From the NCBI GenBank assembly GCA_020631735.1, contig CM036162.1:92676401-92740400 (forward strand): a stretch of 64,000 nt of DNA. The letters run 5' to 3'. This document shows, piece by piece, positions 11,608-23,047 of the stretch. The stretch's first letter is position 1, and the number at the start of each line of letters is the position of its first letter. The notes below the pieces were generated by a model, which saw only the letters and a program-made list of their open reading frames with translations, did not search any database and was not told the origin of the DNA. The position numbers and the translations under genes were made by a program. The DNA is from Saccharum officinarum (taxonomy: Eukaryota > Streptophyta > Magnoliopsida > Poales > Poaceae).

Positions 11608-11785
11608 TTATTTAATTTCCTTCTAACTTGATATGTTGTTTATTTTCTCCGAGCGCTATGAATGAAGAGATGGTTCACTGACTGCTACCAGTGGCGCTGC
11701 TCGTGTGGGCGGTGGTCGCTTATTCCACCGTCTCCTGATATATTACTCTCCAGAAAAGTCAAAACGTCCTGTAGTTTTAAACTAA

Positions 11786-12027
11786 GGTAGTGTTTAGATG
11801 GTGTAAAAGTTGGTGTAAAGTTCCTGTAATATTTTTCGTTGTTATTTGGTAAAATTTATCCAATCATGGATTAACTAGACTCAAAAGATTCGTCTCGACA
11901 TTTACAAACAAACTGTGCAATTAGTTATTTTTTACCTACATTTAATACTCCATGCATGTGTCCAAAAATTCGATGTGACGAGAAATCTTGTAAATTTTTT
12001 GGAACTTTGAATGAACTAAACGCACCC
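11786..12027. mobile_element. Tourist-like MITE present only in the left arm
   Basis: 242 bp. It is flanked by TAA at 11783-11785 and 12028-12030, the 3-bp duplication of PIF/Harbinger-type elements. Inverted ends are GGTAGTGTTTAG and GGGTGCGTTTAG. The right arm runs uninterrupted across this site (near 48995). Confidence 0.88.
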
Positions 12028-12183
12028 TAAGAGAATAACAAAGAAGAGTACGGTGTGCCATAGACAGCGGACATCTATTCCTGCAGCGACAAGTGTCCAT
12101 TTGACACGGCGGCAACCTGGCGACTTCTCGCGGTGTGAATGCTGGATAGATGATCTACGGCACGCTAGCTAGCTAGGTCCAAC

Positions 12184-12943
12184 TTAAACGAGGGTCGGGA
12201 TACTTTTATCTGGAACTTAAATAATAATAGTTTGTTTTCTGTTAAATTCATGTACAAATACCTAGTTAATAATAGGATTAAGGTTACCTAGGAAATTTGG
12301 CATATGAAAGTGCCCTTGAAAATTAAGATTTTTTTGTTCTTAAAAAAGGGTAATACTAACAAAAGACAACCTTGCTAAAAGGAATTGGAATGGTAGTAAG
12401 GTTTGATGTTTTTTAGCACACCTGAAACTATCTAACACTTGTTTTTTGATTGTCATTATGCCAGATTTCTTTGGCGTGCTGTGTTTGTTTTGTTTGGCAT
12501 TAATCCTTCCAGGAACACGAACCATCTTTTTAATAGTTGGTCAAAGTTAGGAGGTTCCAATCATAATTATCTTTTATTGACTGGGGCTGCGGCTTTTTGC
12601 TGGGCAATATGGATCACAAGGAACGATGTGGTTTTTAATAAAGATCACCCAAAAACATTTTTGCAGGTTCTTTTCAGGGGAACACACTGGCTACGGTTTT
12701 GGGCTCTGTTGCAGCGCTCGGATGACGACAAGGAACGGATTCTTGGCGCTTGCAAGCTACTAGAATCGAGAGCCATGGAGTTGTTCGCATCGCATGGATG
12801 ATCCTTTATTTACCGTTTTGAACTTTAGTTTTGAATCTATAATAAATTTAAATTATATATGTGCTACTGTAATAAGTTTGGACTGATGCTTCTTCTTCTT
12901 CGAACAAGGCTGAAGCCGGATATTTTCCATTATCTAAAAAAAA
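12184..12943 (+). mobile_element. 5'-truncated LINE (L1-type) present only in the left arm
   Basis: 760 bp ending in an A-run and flanked by a 17-bp target duplication, agctagctaggtccaac, at 12167-12183 and 12944-12960. The right arm has the unoccupied site near 48844-48860. The insert encodes the end of a LINE ORF2 protein (next entry), as expected for a 5'-truncated insertion made by target-primed reverse transcription. Confidence 0.9.
12439..12801 (+). pseudogene. LINE ORF2 C-terminal zf-RVT fragment
   Basis: 120 codons with CHYARFLWRAVF and CWAIWITRNDVVFNK, the zinc-binding region at the C-terminus of plant LINE and non-LTR reverse transcriptase proteins (zf-RVT). Related coding sequence in other frames runs back to about 12210 (KVPLKIKIFLF). 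Truncated at the 5' end, so non-functional. Confidence 0.8.
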
Positions 12944-12960
12944 AGCTAGCTAGGTCCAAC

Positions 12961-14108
12961 AGTTTGTGTGTCAACCAAAAAAATAGACAGAAAACAGAAA
13001 GCTACACCGCACTCTCTTACTAAATTAAACCCCATCACGTACGAGCGTGTTCTTCGCGCACTTAGCTTCACACGCGCAGCCATGCGAGCGAGACGACAAA
13101 GCAGCTGCTTGCAAAAGATCTTGTGACACTTCTCCATGGCGGCGAAACTCGTGTTTCACGCCCCGGCCCATTTTGTATTAGCCCCTGCCTTTTCCTGCCC
13201 ATAATGGGAGTTCGCCACTTGACTATAAATTTCGTTTACGCGCTGTCCGGGCCATTATTCGCATAATCAGTTGATCACCAAAACTCGAGCAGGGAACACC
13301 AAAACTCGTGTTGTTTCTTGGTTGCCAAGCATTGGCACCGGGAGCACGTGCGGTTCTATACATGCAGCGCCGCGCGCCCCACACCGCAACAAGGCAAATA
13401 ATGCAGGGAACGACTGGGTCGGCGAAAATATGCATGCAACGAGTGACCAGCATATCTCCACGCCATGGACATAAGTAAAAGAGACGAAATCACTGAAAAA
13501 GCGAGCACAGAGAGGCGCCTATCGAACACAAACTGGAAGCACTGCGTCTGCGTGTTGCGTGCAAAAGCGTCGAAATTAAAGCATCAGGTTTTAAAAGCCG
13601 AGGACGGCATTGCGAGCCGTGGGAACGCACGATCTGGCTGGCTGGAAATTTGAGGCTCTCTGGTCTCAGCCTGCCCCCATTGTCCATGGATGGCTCGGAG
13701 AAGGGCCAAGAAAGCTAGCGTCCCCGGCCGGCAACTTTGTGCGACTTGCTACGAAAAAGAGATGTCTTTGGTTGATGGTGGGCCTTTATTTGGGATCCAA
13801 GGCTGCTGTGCTAATGCTAATAATACATGTCCACCGAGAAGATATTATATTGGATCATCCGCAGGAGCTAGCCAACCTTCACTTGGGACATGCGTGTGTT
13901 CTTTTCTACCTAAGCCATCGTTTGATGCATGTGTATCCACCTCAATCCACATGTGCCAATCCACTTCAATACATGTGGATTGAGATGAATACATGCGCAT
14001 CTAAATAAGGTCTAACCAGAATTCTTTCACCGCTTGCATACAATCTCTTCTCTCTCTCTCCCCCCTCCCCCATCGAGTGTTGCTTGCTATGAGTTAATTA
14101 CACCACTC
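12961..14108. other. Upstream region of DUF761 gene 1
   Basis: No convincing gene. Near 13147-13290 it has the block ctcgtgtttcacgccccggc followed by cccataatgggagttcgcca, which resembles blocks upstream of the other two DUF761 genes (near 21845-21960 and 51970-52060). This suggests shared promoter ancestry. Confidence 0.5.
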
Positions 14109-14111
14109 TTA

Positions 14112-14445
14112 GGGGGTGTTTGGTTCTAGGGGCTAAACTTTAGTCCGACATTCGGATGCTAACTACGAGAACTAAATATGAGCTAATCATAAAACTAATT
14201 ACAGAAGCCGTGACTAATTCACGAGACGAATCTATTAAGCCTAATTAATCCATCATTAACACATGTTTACTGTAGCATCACATTATCAAATCATGGCCTA
14301 ATTAGGCTTAATAGATTCGTCTCGTAAATTAGTCTCAATCTATGCAAGGGTTTTTGTAATTAGTCTATGTTTAATACTTTAAATTAGTGTGTCAACATCC
14401 GATGTGATAGGGACTAAATTTTAGTCCTGGTAACCAAACATGGCT
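14112..14445. mobile_element. Tourist-like MITE (left arm copy)
   Basis: 334 bp with ends GGGGGTGTTTGGTT and the inverse AACCAAACATGGCT, flanked by TTA. The interior is strongly palindromic: cgagacgaatctattaagcc is mirrored by ggcttaatagattcgtctcg. The mirror copy lies at 47376-47709, so it predates divergence of the arms. Confidence 0.85.
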
Positions 14446-14670
14446 TTAGTCTCTTACTACTTTCCTTCCATTCTCAAACTTCAATTGTTAATTGTGTAGT
14501 CTTGCTCCACATGTGTCAAGTGATTTTCATCAAATGTGTCTTTCATGCTTTTTGCTAGCTAACCAAATAAAGGCCCTTTGATTTTGTTTAAAGTAAAGCT
14601 GCCAAAAGCTAGACCTCGACACGAGCAAAATTGCAACTTGAACTGTTTAGTGCTCGTGGTTGTTGATGCC

Positions 14671-14676
14671 TATAAG
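14671..14676 (+). promoter_or_regulatory. TATA box of DUF761 gene 1
   Basis: TATAAG 128 bases before the ATG. It is followed at once by a box (ctcatgcggcatcaaggcaa) that is conserved behind the TATA box of the two paralogues. Confidence 0.7.
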
Positions 14677-14798
14677 TACCCTCATGCGGCATCAAGGCAA
14701 GGCCCATGCCTCGGTCTCAAACCAATAGCTACTAGCTACCTAGCTCATCTCTGGAGTTCACCATCACTACTGACCTAGCTACTCGATCCCTCTCGTGC

Positions 14799-15389
14799 AT
14801 GCCAACCATGAGGCACAGCAGTTCCGTAGCAAATCTGCATGACAAGCAGCCTCACCACCACTCCACATCGAAGATGAAGATGAGCAAGAGCGCCCCCGAC
14901 CTCTTGAAGAAGGCCGTGATGTCGATCAAGAGCAAGACTGACGCTCTAAGAACGAAGCTCATCATCCTGGCCTCGCTGCGCCGAAGGATGGCGATGGTCG
15001 CCGCCATGTCTCACAAGGTCCACACGCTCGTGTCGTCGTCGAGCCAGGAGAAAATTATGGCGGACCACCGTGACAGGGCTCTCGTGCTAAGCAAGGCAAT
15101 GGCGCCAAGCAAAGAGCCTGCCGCTGGTGATCACGGTGGTAAGAAGGCTGGTCTTAGTCTCTTTGAGATCGCAGTGTTCGACGAGGATAAACATCATGGC
15201 TACCATGACTGGACAAGTTCCCTCTTCGACGATGACAACTATCATTGCAATGATGAGGAAGATGTACAGGAAGGTGGTGGCGATCTCGATGTTCTTGGTG
15301 CGCTCGATGAGCCCTCGGTAATCGACGTCATCAGGAGCAACCGGGAGGCTGAAGGTCTCAAGTTTAATATAGACGATGAGATTGATTAG
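14799..15389 (+). CDS. DUF761 protein gene 1, left copy, C-terminus truncated by a stop
   Basis: 196 aa, no intron visible. The N-terminal part is basic (MKMSKSAPDLLKKAV, KTDALRTKLIILASLRRRM), the middle is acidic (SSLFDDDNYHCNDEED), and the last part leads into the DUF761 signature seen in cotton-fibre-expressed proteins. Here the frame ends with TAG at 15387-15389, where the right-arm copy has GAG. The terminal 18 residues, including the signature EACDMFIRR, are therefore lost. The sequence beyond the stop still encodes it. Function of the family is unknown; no signal peptide or membrane segment is seen. The start is the ATG 128 bases after the TATA box. Confidence 0.85.
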   Translation: MPTMRHSSSVANLHDKQPHHHSTSKMKMSKSAPDLLKKAVMSIKSKTDALRTKLIILASLRRRMAMVAAMSHKVHTLVSSSSQEKIMADHRDRALVLSKAMAPSKEPAAGDHGGKKAGLSLFEIAVFDEDKHHGYHDWTSSLFDDDNYHCNDEEDVQEGGGDLDVLGALDEPSVIDVIRSNREAEGLKFNIDDEID

Positions 15390-16890
15390 GCTTGTGATAT
15401 GTTCATTAGGAGATGTCGCAGCCGGATGGACCTTACCTTGTAGTGATCCTTGTGTTTTCGTGCATGGTACTGAGCAACAGCTGGTACTGAGCGATGATAG
15501 AAGGGTGGCTGAGGTACTAAGAAAAAGCCTAGCTACTAGGGATGACCAAAGGGACATGGACTTGTTTGATTATATATGAACGCATAAGTAGCACGACACA
15601 AATTATATTGTGAAGTGGCGAAGTGTTATGCAGATAGACACAGGCAACTTGGCAGATGCATCGTATTTTATGCCTGAATTTAACAAACTATAGACGATGA
15701 CCAGTTTGTTTTCCACTTTAATTTGTGCTAGCTAACATCTCTGATCACTAACCCACATGCTCCTCACAAACCTTAGACAAACTTCTATTTCATGTTGTTT
15801 GGTATGGTCCTCTAACAAGTTGTTTCATCATGAGCGTTCATGCTATGAATTCCATTGGGTTGTACCAATAATGTGCACTAATCCATCAACCTAGGCGTAA
15901 TCATGAACAAGTAATTTTATGATGTTTGTGTAAGTGTTGGAGGGTTCTTGGCTGAACTTGGGCCCATAGCTAATCATCTTTTTGTATCTTTTCTCTCTCT
16001 ATTTTGTTCATATTCCAACACAGTACCAATAGATATTTTTTTATATCTGGTTATTATCTGTTATTCCCTATACTTCCCCAACCACATTCATATACCTTAC
16101 CTCTTTTGCATCATCAAACCTCCGTACGTGTTTGGCATGTGTTTAGACAAAACCTTATAGCTTTAGCTATGTGTTTAAAATTGATATGATCATCATTTCC
16201 TGCATACATTTTATATATGGTCTAAATAATGACACAAATCATCCATGCATATCTAAAGTTATGTTTTCTGTACATTAACCATGGTAGAATTGGACAATTT
16301 ATAAGTGTGCGTTTTACGTGGTTTACTTTAAATTATTTCTAATAATGTCAGAGATGGATAATTTAGATGCAATTTTAGGATCGTTTTAAACACTTTTTCA
16401 TAATGGCTTTTGGTTATTTCTAACAATGCAGAGAATAATAATGTAGATGCACATTTATGGGTTACTTCATATGAATTTTAATAATGACAGGTGGGTAATT
16501 TAGACAAAAATTAGGGGTTATTTATACTATTTTTCTAATTGCATATGCCAATAGTTTAATTTAGACATATAAGTGTACGGGTTACCGTGGAGTATTTTCA
16601 TGATGGCAAACCTAGGTATTTTAGATATATGGTTAAATGATTATCTGAGTAGTTTCATAATAGTAGAGGTGAGTAATGTATTTAGAAAATATAATGGATC
16701 CAATGATTATTATTGTTGAAGATGTTTAGGGTTTAATAAATTAATGGCCAGATGGTCCTACGTTTTATACGAATTTATAGAACTTGTTCTTTTGTCTACC
16801 GTGTCTTGTGAGACTTTAAAATGCATATTCAGTTAGTAGTAAGAAGCAAGGACTGAGGTGCTAAAAGGACCAAATAGGAGATAGAAAAGT
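15390..16890. other. 3' flank of DUF761 gene 1, AT-rich, no gene
   Basis: AT-rich sequence with phrases such as gtaatttaga and taatgtagatgcac recurring between 16290 and 16700, probably an old transposon relic. No coding signal. Mirrored in the right arm at about 44930-46377. Confidence 0.45.
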
Positions 16891-16904
16891 CTCAAATTTT
16901 CTAC

Positions 16905-17475
16905 CGGGTCTCCGTGGCCAGGTTGGGGGAAGCGGGCTCGCTAGATCTTTGATAGGGTGGCGCAGCGAGAAGGCGGTAGTGGCGGGGGACGTAGGCAAGC
17001 GGTTTCAGTTGCGTAGGGCGCAAGTGAGCAGTCAGTGGCAGTGAAGGGACAGAGAGAGAGAGGCTTGTGAGTAGCCACAAGAGAGAGAGAAACTTGGTGT
17101 GGTGACCGAGGGAGGAGTCATGTGAGAGATAGAGTTTTGGATGGGTTAGGCTAGAATTAAGATAGGCATGCCTCTTAAGGGGTCATGACCATCATTTTTA
17201 GAGGCGGACCTCAGCCCTTAAGAGACCTGCCATGCATGTTAGTTGATTTTAGAGACAGAGCGTGTCTCTGTAAACGTCCGCTTCTGAAAATCGCTAGGCA
17301 TTTAAGGAGACTCCTTTTTTAGCCCATTGTCACTGTTAATCGGGAGCTTCAGTTTCCTAAAATCTTTATTCTAGTAGTGCAATCTTCCTCGTATGGATTA
17401 GAATCGTGTTCCACACACTCCTATTTGATCCGTAACGGCTCGCCGACCGGCTTCCTTGTACTTTAGCTCTTGCCT
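16905..17475 (+). repeat. Direct repeat copy 1: CACTA end plus promoter-like block
   Basis: Matches 21338-21930. Shared landmarks are gggtctccgtggcc, gtagggcgcaagtgagcag, a palindromic aggcatgcctcttaag stretch, the CACTA-type terminus ttctagtagtg ending at 17379, then acactcctatttgatccgta. The downstream DUF761 gene present after copy 2 is missing here, so this is a promoter relic. Confidence 0.75.
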
Positions 17476-18370
17476 TGTACTTAAGCTCAGATGGAACCAA
17501 AAGGTGGCATGGACCATGAGTTTTGGAAGATCCGTGGTGGCAACAAAGGAAGGCCTCAGGAGGGAGGCGAAATCTGCCATGGCGAGGAGTGTTGCACTTG
17601 AAAGGACATCAGTGCTAGCGAGCTAGAGCCAGAGCTGAGGGAGAAGCGCTAAACAAAAACTGAAATGAACAAGTAGGGAGTGAGTAGATTGGGAGCCTAA
17701 TGTGCCGGCGCTGTTGAGAGCTGCCAAAAGCGTGGTACCAAACATGACTAAATATCTTTTTGTCTTCTCCAACACTACTACGATGTAAATCTAGACAAAC
17801 ATGCAAAACAGAGGCGAGGGGAGCACCCACCTCTCGACCATGGTGTATGTAAATCAAACACTTACAGAGGCAGTCATGCACGCCTGCCTCTATAAATTAA
17901 TTAGAAGAAAAAAAAATCACTTGCAACCAGGGCATTAATCTAGGCCTCCACCGCCAAGGAATTGGTGTGGGCTGCTTTGGGCCTCCAGGGCGTCAAAGTG
18001 TTTGATCCTTGGTGCTGCATCGTCGATCCAACCACCACCAAACTACCCCCAAACACTATTCAGCGCACGTGCGCCAGTCACATTAACGGCGCGCACTTTC
18101 TCTTTCGGGCGCTGTTTTCTTTAATGTCGGGAACTGATACTAAGCACTTCCTATTTCTAGAGTTGTTTCTTTTTTTTTCATGGGACCAGGTGTGGAGGGT
18201 GGATGTGAGGGAGGAGAGGGAGGCGCATGCTTGTGTCAGATTTGTGTCAGATTCTGTTTTAGTGAAATACCCATATGCTACACAAACTTTAAAAGGTGAT
18301 AACTTTCTTATCAAGTATTTATTTTTAATTCTGCTTGCACCATTACGTTCATTGTAACGAGATCTATAGA
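17476..18370. other. Intergenic, no gene recognised
   Basis: Short frames only. Near 17990-18110 and 18180-18300 the translations have no recognisable domain. The same sequence is present in the right arm. Confidence 0.4.
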
Positions 18371-18379
18371 AGTAAATCC

Positions 18380-20080
18380 ATGTTGGATATGTTTCAAAAC
18401 AATTTTCGTGATGATAAAGTTTTACACTTAGTAGTATAAAGTTTCAAATGTTGTAGTACAAAGTTTCAAAACCTTGGAGTGTAAAGTTTCAAATTACAAT
18501 GATTCCTGAATTTAAGTGTGTAGAATTTTGAATCCCAAAGTTTTTGAATGTGCTAGTTCCTGAATTTAAAATGTAATGTTTGAAATTACATTACAGAGTT
18601 TTAAAGATTGAAATACAAAGTTTTAAATGCGCTAGTATAACGTTCCTCAATTTTAAGAGTAAATTTAAAATTACAAAGTTTTAAATCTTAAAGTAGATGT
18701 TCTAAATGTGCTAATATAAAGTTCAGAATTTAAAATGTAAAGTTTGAAATTACAAAGTTTTAAAGCTTGAAAAACAAAGTTTTAAATGTGCTAGTATCAA
18801 GTTCCTGAATTTTAAAAATAATTTGAAATTACAAAATTTTAAATCTTAAAGTATAAAGATTTAAATGTGCTAGGATAAAGTTTCTGAATTTAAAATGTAA
18901 GTTTGAAATTACAAAGTTTTTAAAGATTGAAATACAAAATTTTAAACGTGCTAGTATAATGTTCCTGAATTTTAAAAATAAAATTTAAATTACAGAGTTT
19001 TAAACCTTAAGTAAAAAGATTAAAACGTGCTAGTATAAAGTTTCTAAATTTAAAGCATAAAGTTTGAAATTACAAGTTTCAAAGTTTGAAACACAAAGTT
19101 TTAAATGTGCTAGTATAAATTTTTAAATGTGCTAATATAAAGTTTTAAATATGCTAGTATAAATTTCTTGAGTTTTAAAAATAAAATTTAAAATTATAAA
19201 GTTTTAAATCTTAAAGTAGAAAGTTTTAAATGTGCTAGTATAAAGTTCCTAAAGTTAAAATTTAAGTTTGAGATTATAAAGTTTCAAAACTTGAAATGCA
19301 AAGTTTTAAATGTTTTAAAATAAAGTTTCTGAATTTTAAAAATAAAATTTGAAATTATAAAGTTTAAAACTTAAAGTAAATTTTTTAAAATGTGCTAGTA
19401 TAAAGTTCCTAAATTTAAAGTGTAAAGTTTGAAATTACCAGTTTCAAAGTTTGAAATACAAAGTTTTAAATGTGCTAGTATAAAGTTTTTAAATGTGCTA
19501 ATATAAAGTTTTAAATATGCTAGTATAAATTTCCTGAGTTTTAAAAATAAAATTTGAAATTATAAAGTTTTAAATATTAAAGTAGAATGTTTTAAATGTG
19601 CTAGTATAAAGTTCATGAATTTAAAATTTAATTTTGAGATTATAAAGTTTCAAAACTTGAAATACAAAGTTTTAAATGTGTTAATATAAAGTTCCTGAAT
19701 TTTAAAAATAAAATTTGAAATTATAAAGTTTTAAAACTTAAAGTAAAAATTTTAAAATGTGCTAGTATAAAGTTCCTAAATTTAAAGTGTAAAGTTTGAA
19801 ATTACCAAGTTTCAAAGTTTGAAATACATAGTTTTAAATGTGCTAGTATAAAGTTTTTAAATGGGCTAGTGTAAAGTTTCAAATATGCTAGTATAAAGTT
19901 TCTAAATCTTAAAAATAAAATTTAAAATTACAAAGTTTTAAATATTAAAGTAGAAAGGTTTAATGTGCTAGTATAAAATTTCTGAATTTAAAATTTAAGT
20001 TTGAAATTATAAAGTTTCAAAGCTTGGAATACAAAGTTTTAAATGTGCTAGTATAAAGTTTCTGAATTTAAAATTGAGTA
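18380..20080. repeat. AT-rich minisatellite, period ~80 bp (left arm)
   Basis: About 1.7 kb. The phrase tgctagtataaagttcctga recurs with spacings of 79-81 bp (near 18631, 18710, 18790, 18869, 18950, 19029 and on). Between copies are aaagttttaaatg and gtttgaaattacaaag phrases. About 20 degenerate units. No coding content. Confidence 0.9.
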
Positions 20081-20769
20081 AGCTCATAGAAAATTTTATA
20101 GAGCATAAGGCAATATCAACTTTGTATATACTGGTTTTATATCCATGTAGATGTGAAACTATTCCCCGTCCGTTTCATCTACCATGTACCCGCTATCCCG
20201 AAAGAGTAATAAAAGGCTAGTAGAATTTAAATACCGGGCCATGAATCTAGACAGGAGAAATATAAAATGGCAAATAGACCAATTCAACATGTGTGGCCCA
20301 AAACTAGACATGAGAAGGGGGAAAGAAAACTACTTTCCGACCCACAGATCGCAACCTGTGAACCCAGTGTACGTGATAATGCGTGGGCTTCTCAGGTTCT
20401 GCACACGCGCGTGCGTCGCTAGTTATTGGGGGTGGGCGTGCGTCGGTACTAGTTATTGGGGTGGGCGTGCGTCGGTACCATCCCAACGCACGCGCGCTGT
20501 GCAAGAGTCCTGCCAAACTACCCTTCGTGTCTATTTGCCCTCAGCAACTTCTCCCTGTGTGGGCTTGCTAGATCTAGCCTACAAGAAGGGAGAAAGAAGA
20601 GGAAGAGGAAGAGGAAGAGGAAGAGGAAGATGAGGTTTCCACGGCTTACCTCATGTATATGGGAGGGGGCGGCCACGACTGAGGACAAATTTCGAGGTCG
20701 GCACAACATGGGAGGCGGGCTCGCCGAGATCTAGATCCTTGCATTAGTTGCCGGGCTTAAGGGAGCGAC
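20081..20769. other. Low-complexity intergenic stretch
   Basis: Contains a short duplicated GC phrase (ggtgggcgtgcgtcggtac, twice near 20430-20480) and a gaagag microsatellite at about 20590-20632, which differs in length between the arms. No convincing gene. Confidence 0.5.
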
Positions 20770-21033
20770 CAGTGGCGGAACCAAGGGGGCAAGCAGGGGC
20801 CGTGGGCCCCAAGCACAGTACATTTCAATAAATACCTATATAAATAATTGAATTTATAGTACACAAATATCAATTTTCACTCATTTTGTATTAAAATATT
20901 ATGATTTTGGTTATAAACAGTATAAAAGTTTTAAAAAAAGTTGTTGAAACATATAATTATGTATATTTTATCATACTAAAAAATACGATCATATTTGTTC
21001 GCCCCCTAATAAAAAATCGCGGTTCCGCCTCTG
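20770..21033. mobile_element. hAT-like MITE (left arm copy)
   Basis: 264 bp with ends CAGTGGCGGAACC and GGTTCCGCCTCTG. The 8-bp flanks ggagcgac and cgggcgac match at six of eight positions, as expected for an aged hAT-type target duplication. The interior is AT-rich and non-coding. The mirror copy is at 40801-41066. Confidence 0.75.
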
Positions 21034-21337
21034 CGGGCGACCATGGATGGGAACAAGCTTTGAGGTCAGCAGGGCAAGTAAGGCAAGCTCTCTAGAGATC
21101 TAGACCCTACGTATCCACCGCTAGGCTAGGGGAGGGAGGCGGGATACGTAGGAGAGGGACGTGCTCCGTGGTCAACAGGCTAGAAGGTGGGCTCGTCGGA
21201 GATGAAACCCATATGGATTTTGTCTCTAGGATAGGGAACAGAAGCGAGATCCGGCCATCCAATGCAACTCATCGGTTCTGGAGGCTCAAGGGCGAGGTTG
21301 GGGAAGCAGACTTGTCACGGGCTTGCCGGATCTTGGG

Positions 21338-21930
21338 TCTCCGTGGCCAAGGTGGGGGAAGCAGGCTCGCCAGATCTTTGAGAGGGCGGCACGACGAGAA
21401 GGTAGTAGTGGCGGAGGACATAGACGAGCAATCTCGGTGGTGGCACAGGGCGCAAGTGAGCAGTCGGTGGCGGCGAAGGGCACAATGAGAGAGAGACTTG
21501 TGAGTAGCCATGAGAGAGATAAAAAGCGGGTGTGGTGATTGAGGGAGGAGTCATGCGGGAGATAGAGTTTTCGATGGGCTAGGTTAGAATTAAGATAGAC
21601 ATGCCTCTTAAGAGGATCATGGCCATCATTTTTAGAGGTGGACCTCGGCCGTTAAGAGGCATGCCATGCATGTTAGTTGATTTTAGAGGCGGGTGTCTCT
21701 GTAAATGAAACGATAGTCTCTGAAAATCGCTTGGCATGGAAGGAGACCCCCTCTCTTTTAGCCCGCTCTGTTAACTAGGAGCCTTAGTTTCCTATAATAA
21801 AAAATCTTTATTCTAGTAGTGTAATCTCTCTAGCATGGATTAGACTCGTGTTTCACACACTCCTATTTGATCCGTAACGGCTTGCCGGCTGGGCTGCCTT
21901 GTACTTTAGTTCTTGCCTTTCCTTTTCGTA
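21338..21930 (+). repeat. Direct repeat copy 2: CACTA end plus DUF761 upstream block
   Basis: Second copy of the 16905-17475 unit. The CACTA-type terminus ttctagtagtg ends at 21821 and is followed by acactcctatttgatccgta. Here the unit does lead, through 21930-22870, to DUF761 gene 2. Confidence 0.75.
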
Positions 21931-22869
21931 CAATAATGGAGTTCACCACCAGCAGGGGATCTTATTGATGTTTACTTGTCGGGGCCATGATCGATGACGA
22001 TTCAAGAAAAAAAACAACGCTTTGAAAGCCAAGCCACACCGTGTCGTGGTTAGTTGCCACAGCTCGCGCACGGTAGGAACGTGGGGTTCTAGAATCTAGA
22101 CTACTAGACAGCTTTCGCTCCACAGCACGGTAGCACACGATGAAGCAACGGCTTCGCCGTGGCCTACTGCGCGCGATTCCATGGAAAAGACGAAATCACG
22201 CGATCGCCGCGCCTTTTCGTGTTGACGAGCGGCAAAGCGATCGTGCGCACAGAGAAGGCGCGCCGGTGCGGCAGAACACATGAGAAAAATCACGGCACTG
22301 GCACACTGCAAAGAGGAAAGCAGACGGCACTGCGAGCCAATTAGCGAACTCATGACTGGCACACTGGACCTCCCAGGATTTGAGCCTGCCCTTGCGCATT
22401 GGGCCGGATAGCAGCGACAGCGAACAAGAATCACAAGGAAGCGGCCAAGAAAAGCATCACCGTCCGCCTTTGTGCGTTTTGGTTACGAGGAGGACAAGAA
22501 CAGCCATCATCGGCAACCAAGAAGGTAACGGGATCCGGAGGACAGGTGTCATTTTTTCTGTATCTAATGTGTAATAATAGTTGGGATTATTTTACCGTGT
22601 CATTTTCTGATTTTTCGCCCACTTCGCTACCTTTAACCTTGCCATGGAACTTTTAGTAGTTTTGCTTCCACTCTCAGTGTCCAGTTCTTAATTGTAGTGC
22701 TTAGTCCACGTGTTAGTTGTTTTCTTGAGCGTTTCTTTCATGCTTTGAGGCACCAACAATTTTTATATATTATTTAAAAAAACTGCCAAAAGTTTGATCG
22801 TGACTTGTGTCCAGACACGAAAATGTTTCAAGCTCTGCACAGTTCGGGCTAAGCTAGCTCCACCGTGTC
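21931..22869 (+). promoter_or_regulatory. Upstream region of DUF761 gene 2
   Basis: Shares blocks with the region before DUF761 gene 3 (51970-52640): caataatggagttca, gtttacttgtcggggc, ctttgaaagcca, a variant of cgatcgccgcgcc and gcggcactggc. These blocks are colinear, so promoter and gene were duplicated together. Confidence 0.6.
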
Positions 22870-22875
22870 TATAAG
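22870..22875 (+). promoter_or_regulatory. TATA box of DUF761 gene 2 (left copy)
   Basis: TATAAG followed by the conserved box ctcatggggcttcaagacaa. An ATG inside that box (22883) is in frame with the gene but lies only 8 bases after the TATA box, so it should be upstream of the transcription start. Confidence 0.7.
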
Positions 22876-23047
22876 AACTCTCATGGGGCTTCAAGACAAG
22901 GCCCATTCCTCTCAAGTCTCAACTACGACAAGCTTATCTCACCTCTGGAGCTCACTGGCATTTATTCACTCATACAAACTTGAGGCACAACTAGCAAAAC
23001 TCCTGTGTCATCTTGACAAGCAGCTCCATAAGCTCTCCACATCAAAT

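Noticed and set aside
15087..15557. Minus-strand frame opposite DUF761 gene 1 with hydrophobic residues
   Set aside because: It is the complement of the acidic coding region; the hydrophobic runs come from GAT/GAC read backwards. Same for 23209-23628 and 54548-55075.
18380..20080. CRISPR-like or centromeric satellite array
   Set aside because: Units are degenerate and contiguous with no unique spacers, and ~1.7 kb is too short for a centromeric satellite block.
20590..20632. gaagag repeat as a coding acidic tract
   Set aside because: Simple microsatellite that differs in length between the arms.
22865..23047. Extended N-terminus of DUF761 gene 2
   Set aside because: The frame is open, but it begins with GTG and crosses the TATA box; the next ATG is only 8 bases after the TATA box. 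The paralogues support the start at MRISKSAP.
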